From positions 1 to 11,937 of the forward strand of contig JAJZJD010000025.1 of the NCBI GenBank assembly GCA_021828445.1: 11,937 nt of DNA. Direction: 5' to 3'. The DNA comes from a bacterium. GTDB lineage: Bacteria > SZUA-79 > Acidulodesulfobacterales > Acidulodesulfobacteraceae. The notes below the pieces were generated by a model. It was not told where the DNA came from and searched no databases. It saw only the letters and a program-made list of their open reading frames with translations. The translations under genes and the position numbers were made by a program. Every line of letters starts with the position of its first letter. Within the stretch, counting starts at the first letter, position 1. Below are positions 1-7,073 of this stretch, one piece after another.

Positions 1-79
1 AAACTATTGCGGCAACCTCGCTGAGTTCGACTATCGCAACCGAAAATACGGCTATAAATATAAGTATGCTGAAATTCAT
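1..79 (-). CDS. N-terminus of an unidentified membrane protein (cut by window edge)
   Basis: Reading leftwards from an ATG at 79-77, the frame stays open to the window edge and encodes 26 residues starting MNFSILIFIAVFSVAIVELS. Almost all are hydrophobic, as in a first transmembrane helix, with two acidic residues four apart (E18 and E21, pattern ExxE) inside or at the end of it. Acidic pairs in a helix occur in several small cation-transporter-like membrane families, such as the TMEM165/Gdt1-like and COG4280 groups, but 26 residues are too few to assign a family. A TATAAT box ends 7 nt before the ATG and there is no Shine-Dalgarno sequence, so the mRNA may be leaderless. A TTG at 103-101 is an in-frame alternative start without a ribosome site. 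The gene is divergent from rplU and belongs to another transcription unit. Confidence 0.55.
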   Translation of the reverse strand, partial: MNFSILIFIAVFSVAIVELSEVAAIV

Positions 80-86
80 ACGCTGT

Positions 87-116
87 ATTATATCAGATAA
101 CAATCGGAAAAGACAA
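87..116 (-). promoter_or_regulatory. sigma70-type promoter for the divergent membrane gene
   Basis: On the minus strand a TTGTCT -35 box (116-111) is followed by an 18-nt spacer and a perfect TATAAT -10 box (92-87). Seven nucleotides (ACAGCGT) separate the -10 box from the ATG at 79, so transcription would be expected to start at or within a base or two of the A of the start codon. Confidence 0.55.
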
Positions 117-124
117 TATAAAAC

Positions 125-283
125 CCCAAATCCCGATTTAGAAAATATTTAATAAATTCCAATATCCCGTCATTGCGAGCGCAGCGAAGCAATCTCGTTT
201 TAGATTGCTTCGCTGCGCTCGCAATGACGTTATTAAGTAATTAAGGTAATTCATATATAAAAATTTCTAAATCGGGATTTGGG
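125..283. repeat. nested palindromic element (MITE-like), outer inverted repeats
   Basis: Perfect 20-bp inverted repeats lie at 125-144 (beginning CCCAAATCCCGATTTAG) and 264-283. They enclose a second, independent perfect palindrome at 168-229. The 159-bp unit has no coding capacity and lies between two divergent genes. Bracketing terminal inverted repeats, short length and an intergenic position suit a miniature inverted-repeat element or a composite of two repeat families. No flanking target-site duplication is obvious by eye: 120-124 reads AAAAC and 284-288 reads CGCTA. Copy number in the genome cannot be seen from here. Confidence 0.7.
168..229. repeat. perfect 28-bp inverted repeat (inner palindrome)
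   Basis: Arm 168-195 (starts CGTCATTGCGAGCGCAGCGA) is the exact reverse complement of 202-229, with a 6-nt loop CGTTTT at 196-201. The arm is far richer in GC than its surroundings. Its core, GTCATTGCGAGC followed by GAAGCAATCT, matches a short dispersed repeat that I recall from intergenic regions of many unrelated bacterial genomes. No T-tract follows on either strand, so it is not a typical intrinsic terminator. Confidence 0.8.
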
Positions 284-296
284 CGCTAAAAAGAAG

Positions 297-325
297 TTGA
301 CAATATTATAAAAACCTATTAAAAT
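297..325 (+). promoter_or_regulatory. promoter of the rplU-rpmA-obgE operon
   Basis: A consensus TTGACA (297-302), a 17-nt spacer and TAAAAT (320-325, five of six matches to TATAAT) form a strong sigma70-type promoter. The expected transcription start near 332 leaves a leader of about 58 nt before rplU. I see no convincing ribosomal-protein operator structure in that AT-rich leader. Confidence 0.7.
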
Positions 326-390
326 AATTTATTCAAGTTTAAACATATCGGATATATTTATTTAATTATATAAATCAAAGAGGATCAGTA

Positions 391-702
391 ATGAACAATT
401 ACGCCGTTATAACTTCCGGTTCGAAACAATATGTGGTCGCGCAGGGAGATACTATAAGAATAGAAACTTTATTTAAAGAAAAAGGCGAGGAAGTAACTTT
501 TGCGCCTATAGCATTGAAGAACGAAGGCGTTTTGCTGACGGACAAAGAAGTTTTAAAAAACAAAAGCGTTACCGGCACGGTAGTTAGAAACGGAAGGGCT
601 AAAAAAATTATAGTATTTAAGATGAAACGCCGTAAAGACGAAAGAAAAAAAAGAGGGCACAGGCAGAACTTTACGGAAGTCAGAATAACGGGTATTGCAT
701 AA
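391..702 (+). CDS. rplU: 50S ribosomal protein L21 (bL21)
   Basis: Structural protein of the large ribosomal subunit that binds 23S rRNA. The 103-residue length is typical for the family. The N-terminus MNNYAVITSGSKQYVVAQGD fits the family pattern of YAVI..GGKQY followed by a short beta strand. The basic C-terminal half has the L21 signature: KIIVFKMKRRKDERKKRGHR, then QNFTEVRITGI. The ATG is preceded by an AAAGAGGA ribosome site (377-384). It is the first gene after the promoter at 297-325 and is followed after 40 nt by rpmA, the near-universal bacterial pairing. Nothing is unusual except a serine in the usual double-glycine position (GSKQY). Confidence 0.98.
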   Translation: MNNYAVITSGSKQYVVAQGDTIRIETLFKEKGEEVTFAPIALKNEGVLLTDKEVLKNKSVTGTVVRNGRAKKIIVFKMKRRKDERKKRGHRQNFTEVRITGIA

Positions 703-742
703 AAAATTTATTATATTAAATTATATATATTAGGGTGATATT

Positions 743-1006
743 ATGGCGCACAAAAAAGCCGGCGGCAGTTCAAGAAACGGAAGAGACAGTCAAGGACAGA
801 GAAGGGGAGTTAAAAGATTTGGCGGTCAATTAGTCAAACCCGGAGAGATTATAGTCCGTCAGGTAGGGTCTTCTTTTCATCCCGGAAAATACGTCAAAGC
901 AGGCAAGGATTACACTCTTTATTCCATAATAAAAGGCTTTGTTAAATTTCATGCCGGAAAAAATAATAGAAGATTCGTCAGCATTATCCCTGCAGAAGAA
1001 CAATAA
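743..1006 (+). CDS. rpmA: 50S ribosomal protein L27 (bL27)
   Basis: Large-subunit protein whose flexible N-terminus reaches the peptidyl-transferase centre. The 87-residue product begins directly with AHKKAGGSSRNGRDS, so it lacks the cleavable N-terminal extension found in Firmicutes and needs no protease maturation. The following GVKRFGGQLVKPGEIIVRQ and the SFHPGKYVKAGKDYTLYS segment are diagnostic. It ends in a short polar tail after VSIIP. A ribosome site AGGGTGA (732-738) precedes the ATG. It is co-transcribed with rplU. A 69-nt gap to obgE holds no feature I can identify. Confidence 0.98.
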   Translation: MAHKKAGGSSRNGRDSQGQRRGVKRFGGQLVKPGEIIVRQVGSSFHPGKYVKAGKDYTLYSIIKGFVKFHAGKNNRRFVSIIPAEEQ

Positions 1007-1075
1007 ATTATTCCGGTATCGGTCGCATACAAATTAATTATATTCCCAGAGTATATCCCCCAGAAATAAATTCAT

Positions 1076-2098
1076 ATGAAATTTGTCGATAATGCTCTGA
1101 TAACCATTGCTTCCGGCAACGGAGGCAGAGGCGCGGTCAGTTTTAGAAGGGAGAAATTTATTCCGAAGGGAGGACCTGACGGCGGCGACGGAGGCGGGGG
1201 CGGAGACGTCTTATTTAATGCCTCTCATAACATAACAAGCCTTCTCGATTTCAGGTATAAGCCGAGATATATCGCCGGAAACGGCGGCAACGGACAGGGA
1301 AACAATAAAAAAGGCAGAGACGGAAAAGATATCGTTATAACGGTACCGGTCGGCACGACGGTCGTTGATTTCGATTCTAACGAAGTTATAGCCGACCTTG
1401 CGGCTGACGGCGAAAAAGCAGTGCTGTTAAGAGGCGGCATCGGCGGTAAGGGCAATTCTTTTTTTAAGACCTCCACAAACAGGAGACCGCGTTTCGCCCA
1501 GCCGGGAACTTCCGGTAAAACCAAGAAAGTACGGCTTATTCTGAAAAGCATAGGCGACATCGGCATAGTAGGCCTTCCAAATGCCGGAAAATCCACTCTT
1601 ATTTCTAAATTAACAGGTTCCCGCCCAAAAATAGCTTCCTATCCGTTTACTACTAAAACCCCTAATCTTGGAGTTTTTTTCGATGACGGAACAGATAAAA
1701 CTTTAACTTTGGTTGACATACCGGGCATAATAGAGGGTGCTTCGGAAGGAGCGGGTATGGGTTTGAAGTTCTTAAGCCATATAGAAAGATCTAATATTCT
1801 TCTGCACTTAATAGAAATTGGAACTTTAAAAGAAATTGAGGATAGGTATAAAATCGTCGTTAAAGAAATAGCCGGATACAAAGAAGAGATACTCAAAAAA
1901 AAGCAAATAGCCGTGATAAACAAGATAGATTTAATAACCGATACGAAAAAATTAAATAAAATTATGAAAGAAGCCGAAAAATTTTTTGAAAAAGAAAATA
2001 TTCCGGTATATTTTATATCTGCATATAACAATGCCGGCATAAACGAGCTTAAAAATATTTTAAATGCCTCTTTGAATAAAAAAGAGATTGCGATATAA
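1076..2098 (+). CDS. obgE: Obg-family GTPase, 50S assembly factor
   Basis: Essential ribosome-associated GTPase that monitors late 50S assembly and links it to growth state. Residues 1-158 form the glycine-rich Obg fold (GNGGRGAVSFRREKF, then KGGPDGGDGGGGGDV). The G domain follows, with P-loop GLPNAGKS (166-173), switch region YPFTTKTPNLG (189-199), G3 DIPG (214-217), G4 NKID (282-285) and an SA-type G5 near 315. At 340 residues it ends soon after the G domain. It therefore lacks the acidic C-terminal tail of the 390-residue E. coli protein, which is common outside enterobacteria. The ATG at 1076 is the start that gives the canonical MKFVDNA beginning, although no Shine-Dalgarno is evident. 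It sits downstream of rplU-rpmA, as in most bacteria. Confidence 0.97.
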   Translation: MKFVDNALITIASGNGGRGAVSFRREKFIPKGGPDGGDGGGGGDVLFNASHNITSLLDFRYKPRYIAGNGGNGQGNNKKGRDGKDIVITVPVGTTVVDFDSNEVIADLAADGEKAVLLRGGIGGKGNSFFKTSTNRRPRFAQPGTSGKTKKVRLILKSIGDIGIVGLPNAGKSTLISKLTGSRPKIASYPFTTKTPNLGVFFDDGTDKTLTLVDIPGIIEGASEGAGMGLKFLSHIERSNILLHLIEIGTLKEIEDRYKIVVKEIAGYKEEILKKKQIAVINKIDLITDTKKLNKIMKEAEKFFEKENIPVYFISAYNNAGINELKNILNASLNKKEIAI

Positions 2099-2127
2099 TT
2101 GACAAATATAATTAATCTATTAATAAT
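2099..2127 (+). promoter_or_regulatory. possible internal promoter for proB-proA
   Basis: TTGACA (2099-2104) begins directly after the obgE stop codon. It is followed by a 17-nt spacer and AATAAT (2122-2127, five of six matches). Transcription would begin near 2134, only about 7 nt before the proB GTG. Such matches can arise by chance in AT-rich DNA. The perfect -35 box, ideal spacing and intergenic position raise the odds. Confidence 0.4.
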
Positions 2128-2140
2128 ATAAAACAATTAA

Positions 2141-3292
2141 GTGGAAGAACTTAATAATTTTAAAAAATATTTAGACTCTAAGAAGAGAATTGTTATTAAA
2201 ATAGGCACGCAGGTGCTTTTAAATAAAGACGGAAAACCGTCTTTATCCGCCTTTAAAAATATTTGCGACCTTTCTTTTTCGTTAATCGGTCAAAAAAAAG
2301 AGGTAATACTGGTTTCTTCCGGCGCTATTGCCGCCGGAAAAGATTTATTGAATATAAACCCGGAATTGAATAACTTTTCGATTCCGCAGAAACAGGCGTT
2401 TGCCGCCTGCGGGCAAGCTGTTTTGATGAGAAATTACGATTCCTGCTTTAAGCGCCGCGGACTTAAAACCGCCCAGATTCTTTTGACCAAAGAAGACATA
2501 TCAATCAGGAGAAGATTTACAAACGCAAGAAATACCATATATGAATTGTTAAAGAACGGCGTCGTTCCCATAATAAACGAGAATGATACCGTTTCATACG
2601 AAGAAATAAAATTCTCCGATAACGACCATCTGTCCGCTCTTGTTTTAAACTTAGTATGCGCCGACTTGCTCATAATTCTTTCCAACGTGAAGGGAGTTTT
2701 CGATAAAAATCCAAACCTCTATAAAGATGCAAAACCGGTAAGAATAATAAACGATATAAAAAATTATATTAAAAATTTTAAAGAGACCTCTAAAAGCCTG
2801 CACGGTACCGGAGGAATGAAATCTAAGCTTTATGCATCTTTCATTGCGTCGAGCGCCGGCATAGATACGATAATTATGTCCGGAAAAGACAAAAAAAGCC
2901 TTAATTCTTTGATAGCCGGAAATTTAAGCGGAACTTTAATAAATTCTTCTATTAATAAAATAAATAAAAAAAAGCATTGGCTTTTATTCGGCATGGAAAA
3001 AGCCGGTGAAATAGTTGCGGACGAAGGAGCTATCAGGGCGATTACTTATGAAAACAAGAGCCTTCTCGCAGGCGGCATTATTAAAATAAAAGGCGATTTT
3101 AAAAAAGGCGACGGTATATATATAGTAAACGAAAAAGGCGCCTTATTTTCTAAAGGCATAGCCAATCTTGATTCCGGAGATATAAAAAAAATAAAAGGAT
3201 TAAGCTCCGAAGAAATAAAATTAAAATTCGGCGAAGACAAGATATCCTCTTTAGTCGTCCATAAAGATAAAATGGTAATTTCCGTATTATAA
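2141..3292 (+). CDS. proB: glutamate 5-kinase with PUA domain
   Basis: First enzyme of proline synthesis: phosphorylates glutamate to gamma-glutamyl phosphate in the cytoplasm, and is normally the proline-feedback step. The amino-acid kinase domain (about 14-265) shows VIKIGTQVL near residue 18, VSSGAIAAG (58-66), QAFAACGQ (85-92), PIINENDTVS (143-152), FSDND (158-162) and GTGGMKSKL (222-230). The last roughly 100 residues form the C-terminal PUA domain. The 383-residue length is normal for the two-domain form. The start is GTG; a stop codon lies immediately upstream in frame (2138-2140) and no Shine-Dalgarno is visible. It may be expressed from the promoter at 2099-2127 as well as by read-through from obgE. 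It is paired with proA 33 nt downstream. Confidence 0.97.
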   Translation: MEELNNFKKYLDSKKRIVIKIGTQVLLNKDGKPSLSAFKNICDLSFSLIGQKKEVILVSSGAIAAGKDLLNINPELNNFSIPQKQAFAACGQAVLMRNYDSCFKRRGLKTAQILLTKEDISIRRRFTNARNTIYELLKNGVVPIINENDTVSYEEIKFSDNDHLSALVLNLVCADLLIILSNVKGVFDKNPNLYKDAKPVRIINDIKNYIKNFKETSKSLHGTGGMKSKLYASFIASSAGIDTIIMSGKDKKSLNSLIAGNLSGTLINSSINKINKKKHWLLFGMEKAGEIVADEGAIRAITYENKSLLAGGIIKIKGDFKKGDGIYIVNEKGALFSKGIANLDSGDIKKIKGLSSEEIKLKFGEDKISSLVVHKDKMVISVL

Positions 3293-3325
3293 TTATTATA
3301 ATATAGATAAGCTGGAGCAATAATT

Positions 3326-4603
3326 ATGAAACAAAACGACAGAATGCCGCCCATAGAAGAAATTGCCGAAAAGGCTTACGGCGCAAGCAGTAATATTGCA
3401 AGCGCGGGTTCGGAAACAAAACTTAATATACTCAGAACCCTTAAGGGACTTTTAATTAAACATAAAAAACTGATAGAAGCCGAAAATTACAAAGACGTCG
3501 AAAACGCAAAATCGGCCGGTCTTAGCAAGCCTATGACGGACAGACTTTTTATATCCGAAAAAACTTTCGATTCCATGATTGATTCCATAGAAGACGTAAT
3601 GAAAATAAAAGACCCTGTAGGAGAAATAGAAAATATAACGACAAGACCCAACGGTCTTATGGTGGGCAGGATGCGGATACCTCTCGGCGTAATCGGGATA
3701 ATTTACGAATCAAGACCGAACGTTACTATCGATGCATCCATACTATGCCTGCTTTCGGGAAACGCCGTAATTTTACGCGGCGGTTCCGAAGCCATTAATT
3801 CAAACAAAATACTCGCTTCTATCGTTTCCGAAAGCCTTGAGATTAACGGACTTCCTCCCGAAGCGGTTTCGATGGTTCCATATACCGACAGGTCGGCGAT
3901 AAAAGAATTAATATCCCAAAAAAAATATATAGACCTGATAATACCGAGAGGCGGGGAAGGCCTTATTTCGTTCGTAACGGAAAATTCCAAAATTCCGGTG
4001 ATAAAACACGATAAAGGGGTATGCCATATATACGTCGATAAATATGCGGACGTCTCCGAATCTATAGGCGTAATTATAAATTCTAAGGCGCAGAGGCCTT
4101 CCGTCTGCAATGCCTTAGAAACCCTTTTAGTCCATTCCGAAATATTGGATAAATTTATGCCCCTGATGCTTGGCGAACTTAAAAAAAACAACGTAGAAAC
4201 CAGAGTTGACGGAGAAATCCTGCATATTTTCAAAGATAAGTTTAACTTTATAACTCCGGCGGCTGATGCCGACTGGGATACCGAGTACCTCAATCTTACT
4301 CTGTCGGTAAAAGCCGTTAAGAATATGGATGAAGCTATAAAGCATATAAAATTGCACGGTTCCAATCACACCGAATCTATAATGACGGAAAATTATTCAA
4401 GGGCATTAGAATTTATTAAGAAAGTAAATTCTTCATGCGTTTTGGTTAACGCTTCGACAAGATTTAACGACGGCTTCGAGCTGGGACTCGGCGCCGAGAT
4501 AGGCATATCCACCTCAAAAATTCACGCGTTTGGACCGATGGGCGCCAGAGAACTTACGACGACCAAATTTATAGTGCTGGGAAATTATCAGAAAAGATTA
4601 TAG
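3326..4603 (+). CDS. proA: gamma-glutamyl phosphate reductase
   Basis: Second enzyme of proline synthesis: NADPH-dependent reduction of gamma-glutamyl phosphate to glutamate-5-semialdehyde. It has the aldehyde-dehydrogenase fold. Visible motifs are GVIGIIYESRPNVT (121-134), NAVILRGGSEAINSN (146-160), IPRGGEGLI (206-214) and the catalytic cysteine C261 in QRPSVCNALET. The C-terminal block FGPMGARELTTTKF is also typical. The length of 425 residues is close to the usual 415-420, with a slightly longer N-terminus. The ATG has a ribosome site GGAG (3314-3317) at 8 nt. Its position directly after proB supports channelling of the unstable phosphate intermediate between the two enzymes, a known property of the pair. 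Confidence 0.98.
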   Translation: MKQNDRMPPIEEIAEKAYGASSNIASAGSETKLNILRTLKGLLIKHKKLIEAENYKDVENAKSAGLSKPMTDRLFISEKTFDSMIDSIEDVMKIKDPVGEIENITTRPNGLMVGRMRIPLGVIGIIYESRPNVTIDASILCLLSGNAVILRGGSEAINSNKILASIVSESLEINGLPPEAVSMVPYTDRSAIKELISQKKYIDLIIPRGGEGLISFVTENSKIPVIKHDKGVCHIYVDKYADVSESIGVIINSKAQRPSVCNALETLLVHSEILDKFMPLMLGELKKNNVETRVDGEILHIFKDKFNFITPAADADWDTEYLNLTLSVKAVKNMDEAIKHIKLHGSNHTESIMTENYSRALEFIKKVNSSCVLVNASTRFNDGFELGLGAEIGISTSKIHAFGPMGARELTTTKFIVLGNYQKRL

Positions 4604-4615
4604 GTTATATAGATT

Positions 4616-5263
4616 ATGAAAATAGGAATTTTCGGCGGCACATTCAATCCGGTTCATTTTGGGCATTTGAGGGCGGCGGAAGAAGTTGCGCAGACGTTTT
4701 TAAATAAGGTTGTATTTATCCCTACCAATATAACTTCTAATAAAAAAATGCCGGAGATTAATCCCGAAAAAAGAATGGAAATGATAAATATAGCAATAAA
4801 AAATCATAAAAAATTCGAGGCGTCGGATATTGAAATAAAAAGAGGAGGATTTTCTTATTCCTATGATACGATTGTTCAACTGGAAAAAATATATCCGTTA
4901 GACGAACTGTATTTTATTGCAGGAATGGATACTTATTTCGATATGAGAAATTGGAAAAACGCCGGAGAAATTTTCGATAAAATTAATTTTATCGTCGTCA
5001 ACAGGTCAAATAAAAAATCAGATTTAAAAAATTTAATAAAGCTTATTGATTTTTTACCCGATAAATTAAAAGAAGGCATTAGAATCGATTATGCGGAAAA
5101 CAGGCTTATTACCGATAAAAACAGGTTCATATATTTCTTTAAAATCACAAGGCTTGATATTTCTTCGACCGACATAAGAAATAATTTTAAAAATAATATT
5201 TCCAATCTCTTTTTGTTGCCAAACGAGGTTATTAATTATATAATAAATAATAAGTTATATTAA
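4616..5263 (+). CDS. nadD: nicotinate-nucleotide adenylyltransferase
   Basis: Converts nicotinate mononucleotide and ATP to nicotinate adenine dinucleotide, the penultimate step of NAD synthesis. The nucleotidyltransferase signature GGTFNPVHFGH spans residues 7-17 with the HxGH motif at 14-17. Further family features are FIAGMDTYFDMRNW (about 100-113) and the ISSTDIR motif (182-188, the ISxTxxR pattern). The 215-residue length matches E. coli NadD (213). It begins 12 nt after the proA stop with only a weak AGG upstream, so translation may be coupled to proA. The nadD-rsfS neighbourhood is widely conserved in bacteria. Confidence 0.97.
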   Translation: MKIGIFGGTFNPVHFGHLRAAEEVAQTFLNKVVFIPTNITSNKKMPEINPEKRMEMINIAIKNHKKFEASDIEIKRGGFSYSYDTIVQLEKIYPLDELYFIAGMDTYFDMRNWKNAGEIFDKINFIVVNRSNKKSDLKNLIKLIDFLPDKLKEGIRIDYAENRLITDKNRFIYFFKITRLDISSTDIRNNFKNNISNLFLLPNEVINYIINNKLY

Positions 5264-5268
5264 GGCGG
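5262..5268 (+). promoter_or_regulatory. ribosome binding site that argues for an upstream rsfS start
   Basis: AAGGCGG overlaps the nadD stop codon and differs at one base from the ideal AAGGAGG. No ATG, GTG or TTG lies at a suitable distance in the rsfS frame. The in-frame codon 8 nt downstream is ATC (5277-5279). This decides my choice of rsfS start, discussed in that entry. Confidence 0.55.
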
Positions 5269-5276
5269 TACAGACA

Positions 5277-5669
5277 ATCGATACTTCTAAAAGCGGCAGA
5301 AAACCGCTTAAAAGAACAAATAAAAATATCAGATCCGTTATAAGCCTTCTCTTGGAAAAAAAGGCGCATAATATCTTAGTCCTTGACGTCAGGAAAGTGT
5401 CGGGAATAACCGATTTTATAATTATAGCCGGCGGCTCGTCGGACAGACAGCTCAATGCGATAGCGGACAATCTGCTCAAATCTTTCAAACAGAAGCCTCT
5501 CGGGCAGGAAGGTCTTTCCACCCCCGGCTCAAGATGGATTGTTATAGATTACGGCAGTATGATGATACACTTAATCCACGACGATTTAAGGTCGTATTAC
5601 AATATCGAAGGGCTGTGGCCGGAGGCAAAAGAATTAACGGTTGAAGATTCTATCAATAAAAAAATTTAA
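5277..5669 (+). CDS. rsfS: ribosomal silencing factor RsfS (start probably a rare ATC codon)
   Basis: Binds ribosomal protein L14 and blocks subunit joining in starved cells. Family features are HNILVLDVRKVSGITDFIII, GGSSDRQLNAIADNL, SRWIVIDYGSMMIHLIHDDL and a YYNIEGLWPEA C-terminus. The first standard start in frame is TTG at 5352. It has no ribosome site and would give a 105-residue protein starting MEKKAHN, without the N-terminal helix found in RsfS proteins before the KKA..ILVLDV strand. The frame continues upstream to a stop at 5244 and encodes a helix-like RSVISLLLEKKAHN. It contains no ATG, GTG or TTG, but an ATC at 5277 lies 8 nt after AAGGCGG. That gives about 130 residues. The gene identity is secure; the start is inference, with TTG 5352 as the fallback. 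Confidence 0.85.
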   Translation: MDTSKSGRKPLKRTNKNIRSVISLLLEKKAHNILVLDVRKVSGITDFIIIAGGSSDRQLNAIADNLLKSFKQKPLGQEGLSTPGSRWIVIDYGSMMIHLIHDDLRSYYNIEGLWPEAKELTVEDSINKKI

Positions 5670-5692
5670 CCTTAAAGTGAATTAATCTCTCT

Positions 5693-7066
5693 ATGTATAT
5701 AATTACTATAATTATAGCAATACTTATACTTATAGCGTTCTTCGAGTATCTTTATGCGCTTAACCCGCAGAGAGTTCTTTTGCATTATGCCCCCGGACAG
5801 CATCATATACTTAACAGCTATCTTATAATTTACGTATTTTCGGCATTTTTAATAGGCATTGCGCTTATATTAATTATAAACATTTTAAAGGACTCCATCT
5901 ATCAGATAAAAAATTTAATATACAAAAGAAAGCAATACATAAAAACGGAATTGGACAACTCTGTTAATAAAGCGTTCGATGCGTACATTAAAGGGCAGTA
6001 CGATAAAGGAATCGACCTGATTAAGAAATATCTGTTAAACTATCCTAATAATCTTAGCGCTTATCTTCTCCTTGCAAAGATATATAAACATAAAGGAAAA
6101 GTTAAAGAATCGGAGAATGCCCTTAACAAAGCCTTAGAAATAGAAAAAGAGAATATAACGGCGCTCAACGAAGCCGGAAATCTTTACAAACTTAATAAAG
6201 ATTACGATAAGGCTGTTTTTTATCTGAATAAGGCGCTGGAATATTCTCCTGACAATCTTTATGCCATAACTCAGCTGAAAAATATATTTATTCAAAAAGA
6301 AGAGTGGAAGAATGCTTACAAAATGTCGAAGCTGTTTCTTTCGCAGTCAAAAGACAAAGAGATTAACAAAAAAGAAGAACAGGTTATGCTTGGGCTTAAG
6401 TATGAATTCGGAAAATATCTTCTGGAATCGGAAAACGATACCGAGAGGTCGGCAAAACGCTTTAATCAGGTGCTAAGCCAGCAGAAAAATTTCGTACCCG
6501 CTTATATATCGCTTGGAGATGTATTTATAAAAAAAGGAAAAATTAACGAAGCCTTTGAATTATGGGAGAAAGCATTCATTAAGACCGGCAATCTTGCTCT
6601 AATTATAAAAATTGAAGATGTCTCTATAAAAACAAACCACCCCGAAAATATAATCAGATTTTATCAAGAGCTTATATACGATAATCCCGAAAGATGGGAA
6701 TACAGGCTTTTTCTGGGGAAATTATATATAAGATTAGAAATGATAGACGAAGCTATTTCGAATTTATCTTTAATCCCCCAGTCGATATTTAAAGATGACT
6801 CTCTAAATATGCTGCTTGCGGAATGTTATTTTAAAAGAGGAAAATACAACGACGCATCCGTAAATTTCAGAAAAGCCCTTAAAAGCAAATATCCCGTTAA
6901 ACTGCCTTTCGTGTGCTCGAACTGCGGGTTTGTTTCTTATAGTTATTCTTCAATATGCCCGTCATGCAATCTATGGAACACTTTTAATATAAAAACATCC
7001 GGAACTCTCTATGAAACCGGCGCTAAGGACGAAATCAAAAATATATCGCCTTTAATCTCCGAATAA
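5693..7066 (+). CDS. lapB: LapA-LapB-like fusion: membrane-anchored TPR protein with rubredoxin-type zinc knuckle
   Basis: LapB (YciM) in E. coli works with FtsH to control LpxC turnover and so lipopolysaccharide synthesis. This 457-residue protein has two predicted membrane helices (about 2-22 and 43-64). The segment between them, LNPQRVLLHYAPGQ, resembles E. coli LapA (N-x-Q-x-V, then Y), and a basic stretch follows at 71-85. Residues about 90-400 form TPR repeats, for example around 92-120, 122-152, 156-186, 267-296 and 372-400. The C-terminus carries CSNCGF (408-413) and CPSCNLW (422-428). This Cx2C-x10-Cx2C knuckle closely matches that of LapB. Combined length is close to LapA plus LapB (about 98 plus 389 in E. 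coli). The start lies 23 nt after rsfS with no clear ribosome site. The role in LPS control is inferred from the family; neighbours are not LPS genes. Confidence 0.85.
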   Translation: MYIITIIIAILILIAFFEYLYALNPQRVLLHYAPGQHHILNSYLIIYVFSAFLIGIALILIINILKDSIYQIKNLIYKRKQYIKTELDNSVNKAFDAYIKGQYDKGIDLIKKYLLNYPNNLSAYLLLAKIYKHKGKVKESENALNKALEIEKENITALNEAGNLYKLNKDYDKAVFYLNKALEYSPDNLYAITQLKNIFIQKEEWKNAYKMSKLFLSQSKDKEINKKEEQVMLGLKYEFGKYLLESENDTERSAKRFNQVLSQQKNFVPAYISLGDVFIKKGKINEAFELWEKAFIKTGNLALIIKIEDVSIKTNHPENIIRFYQELIYDNPERWEYRLFLGKLYIRLEMIDEAISNLSLIPQSIFKDDSLNMLLAECYFKRGKYNDASVNFRKALKSKYPVKLPFVCSNCGFVSYSYSSICPSCNLWNTFNIKTSGTLYETGAKDEIKNISPLISE

Positions 7067-7073
7067 AAACGAT

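Noticed and set aside
168..229. Intrinsic terminator for either divergent gene
   Set aside because: The stem is strong, but no run of T follows on either strand, and it lies upstream of both genes rather than after one.
332..390. Riboswitch or ribosomal-protein operator in the rplU leader
   Set aside because: The leader is short and very AT-rich and I can see no stable stem or known binding motif in it.
3703..4365. Long antisense reading frame of 220 codons opposite proA
   Set aside because: It lies wholly inside a proA with all its motifs, has no ribosome site or recognisable domain, and is the kind of frame that the codon bias of the sense gene creates. The same applies to the antisense frames at 1225-1596, 1639-2136 and 8972-9319.
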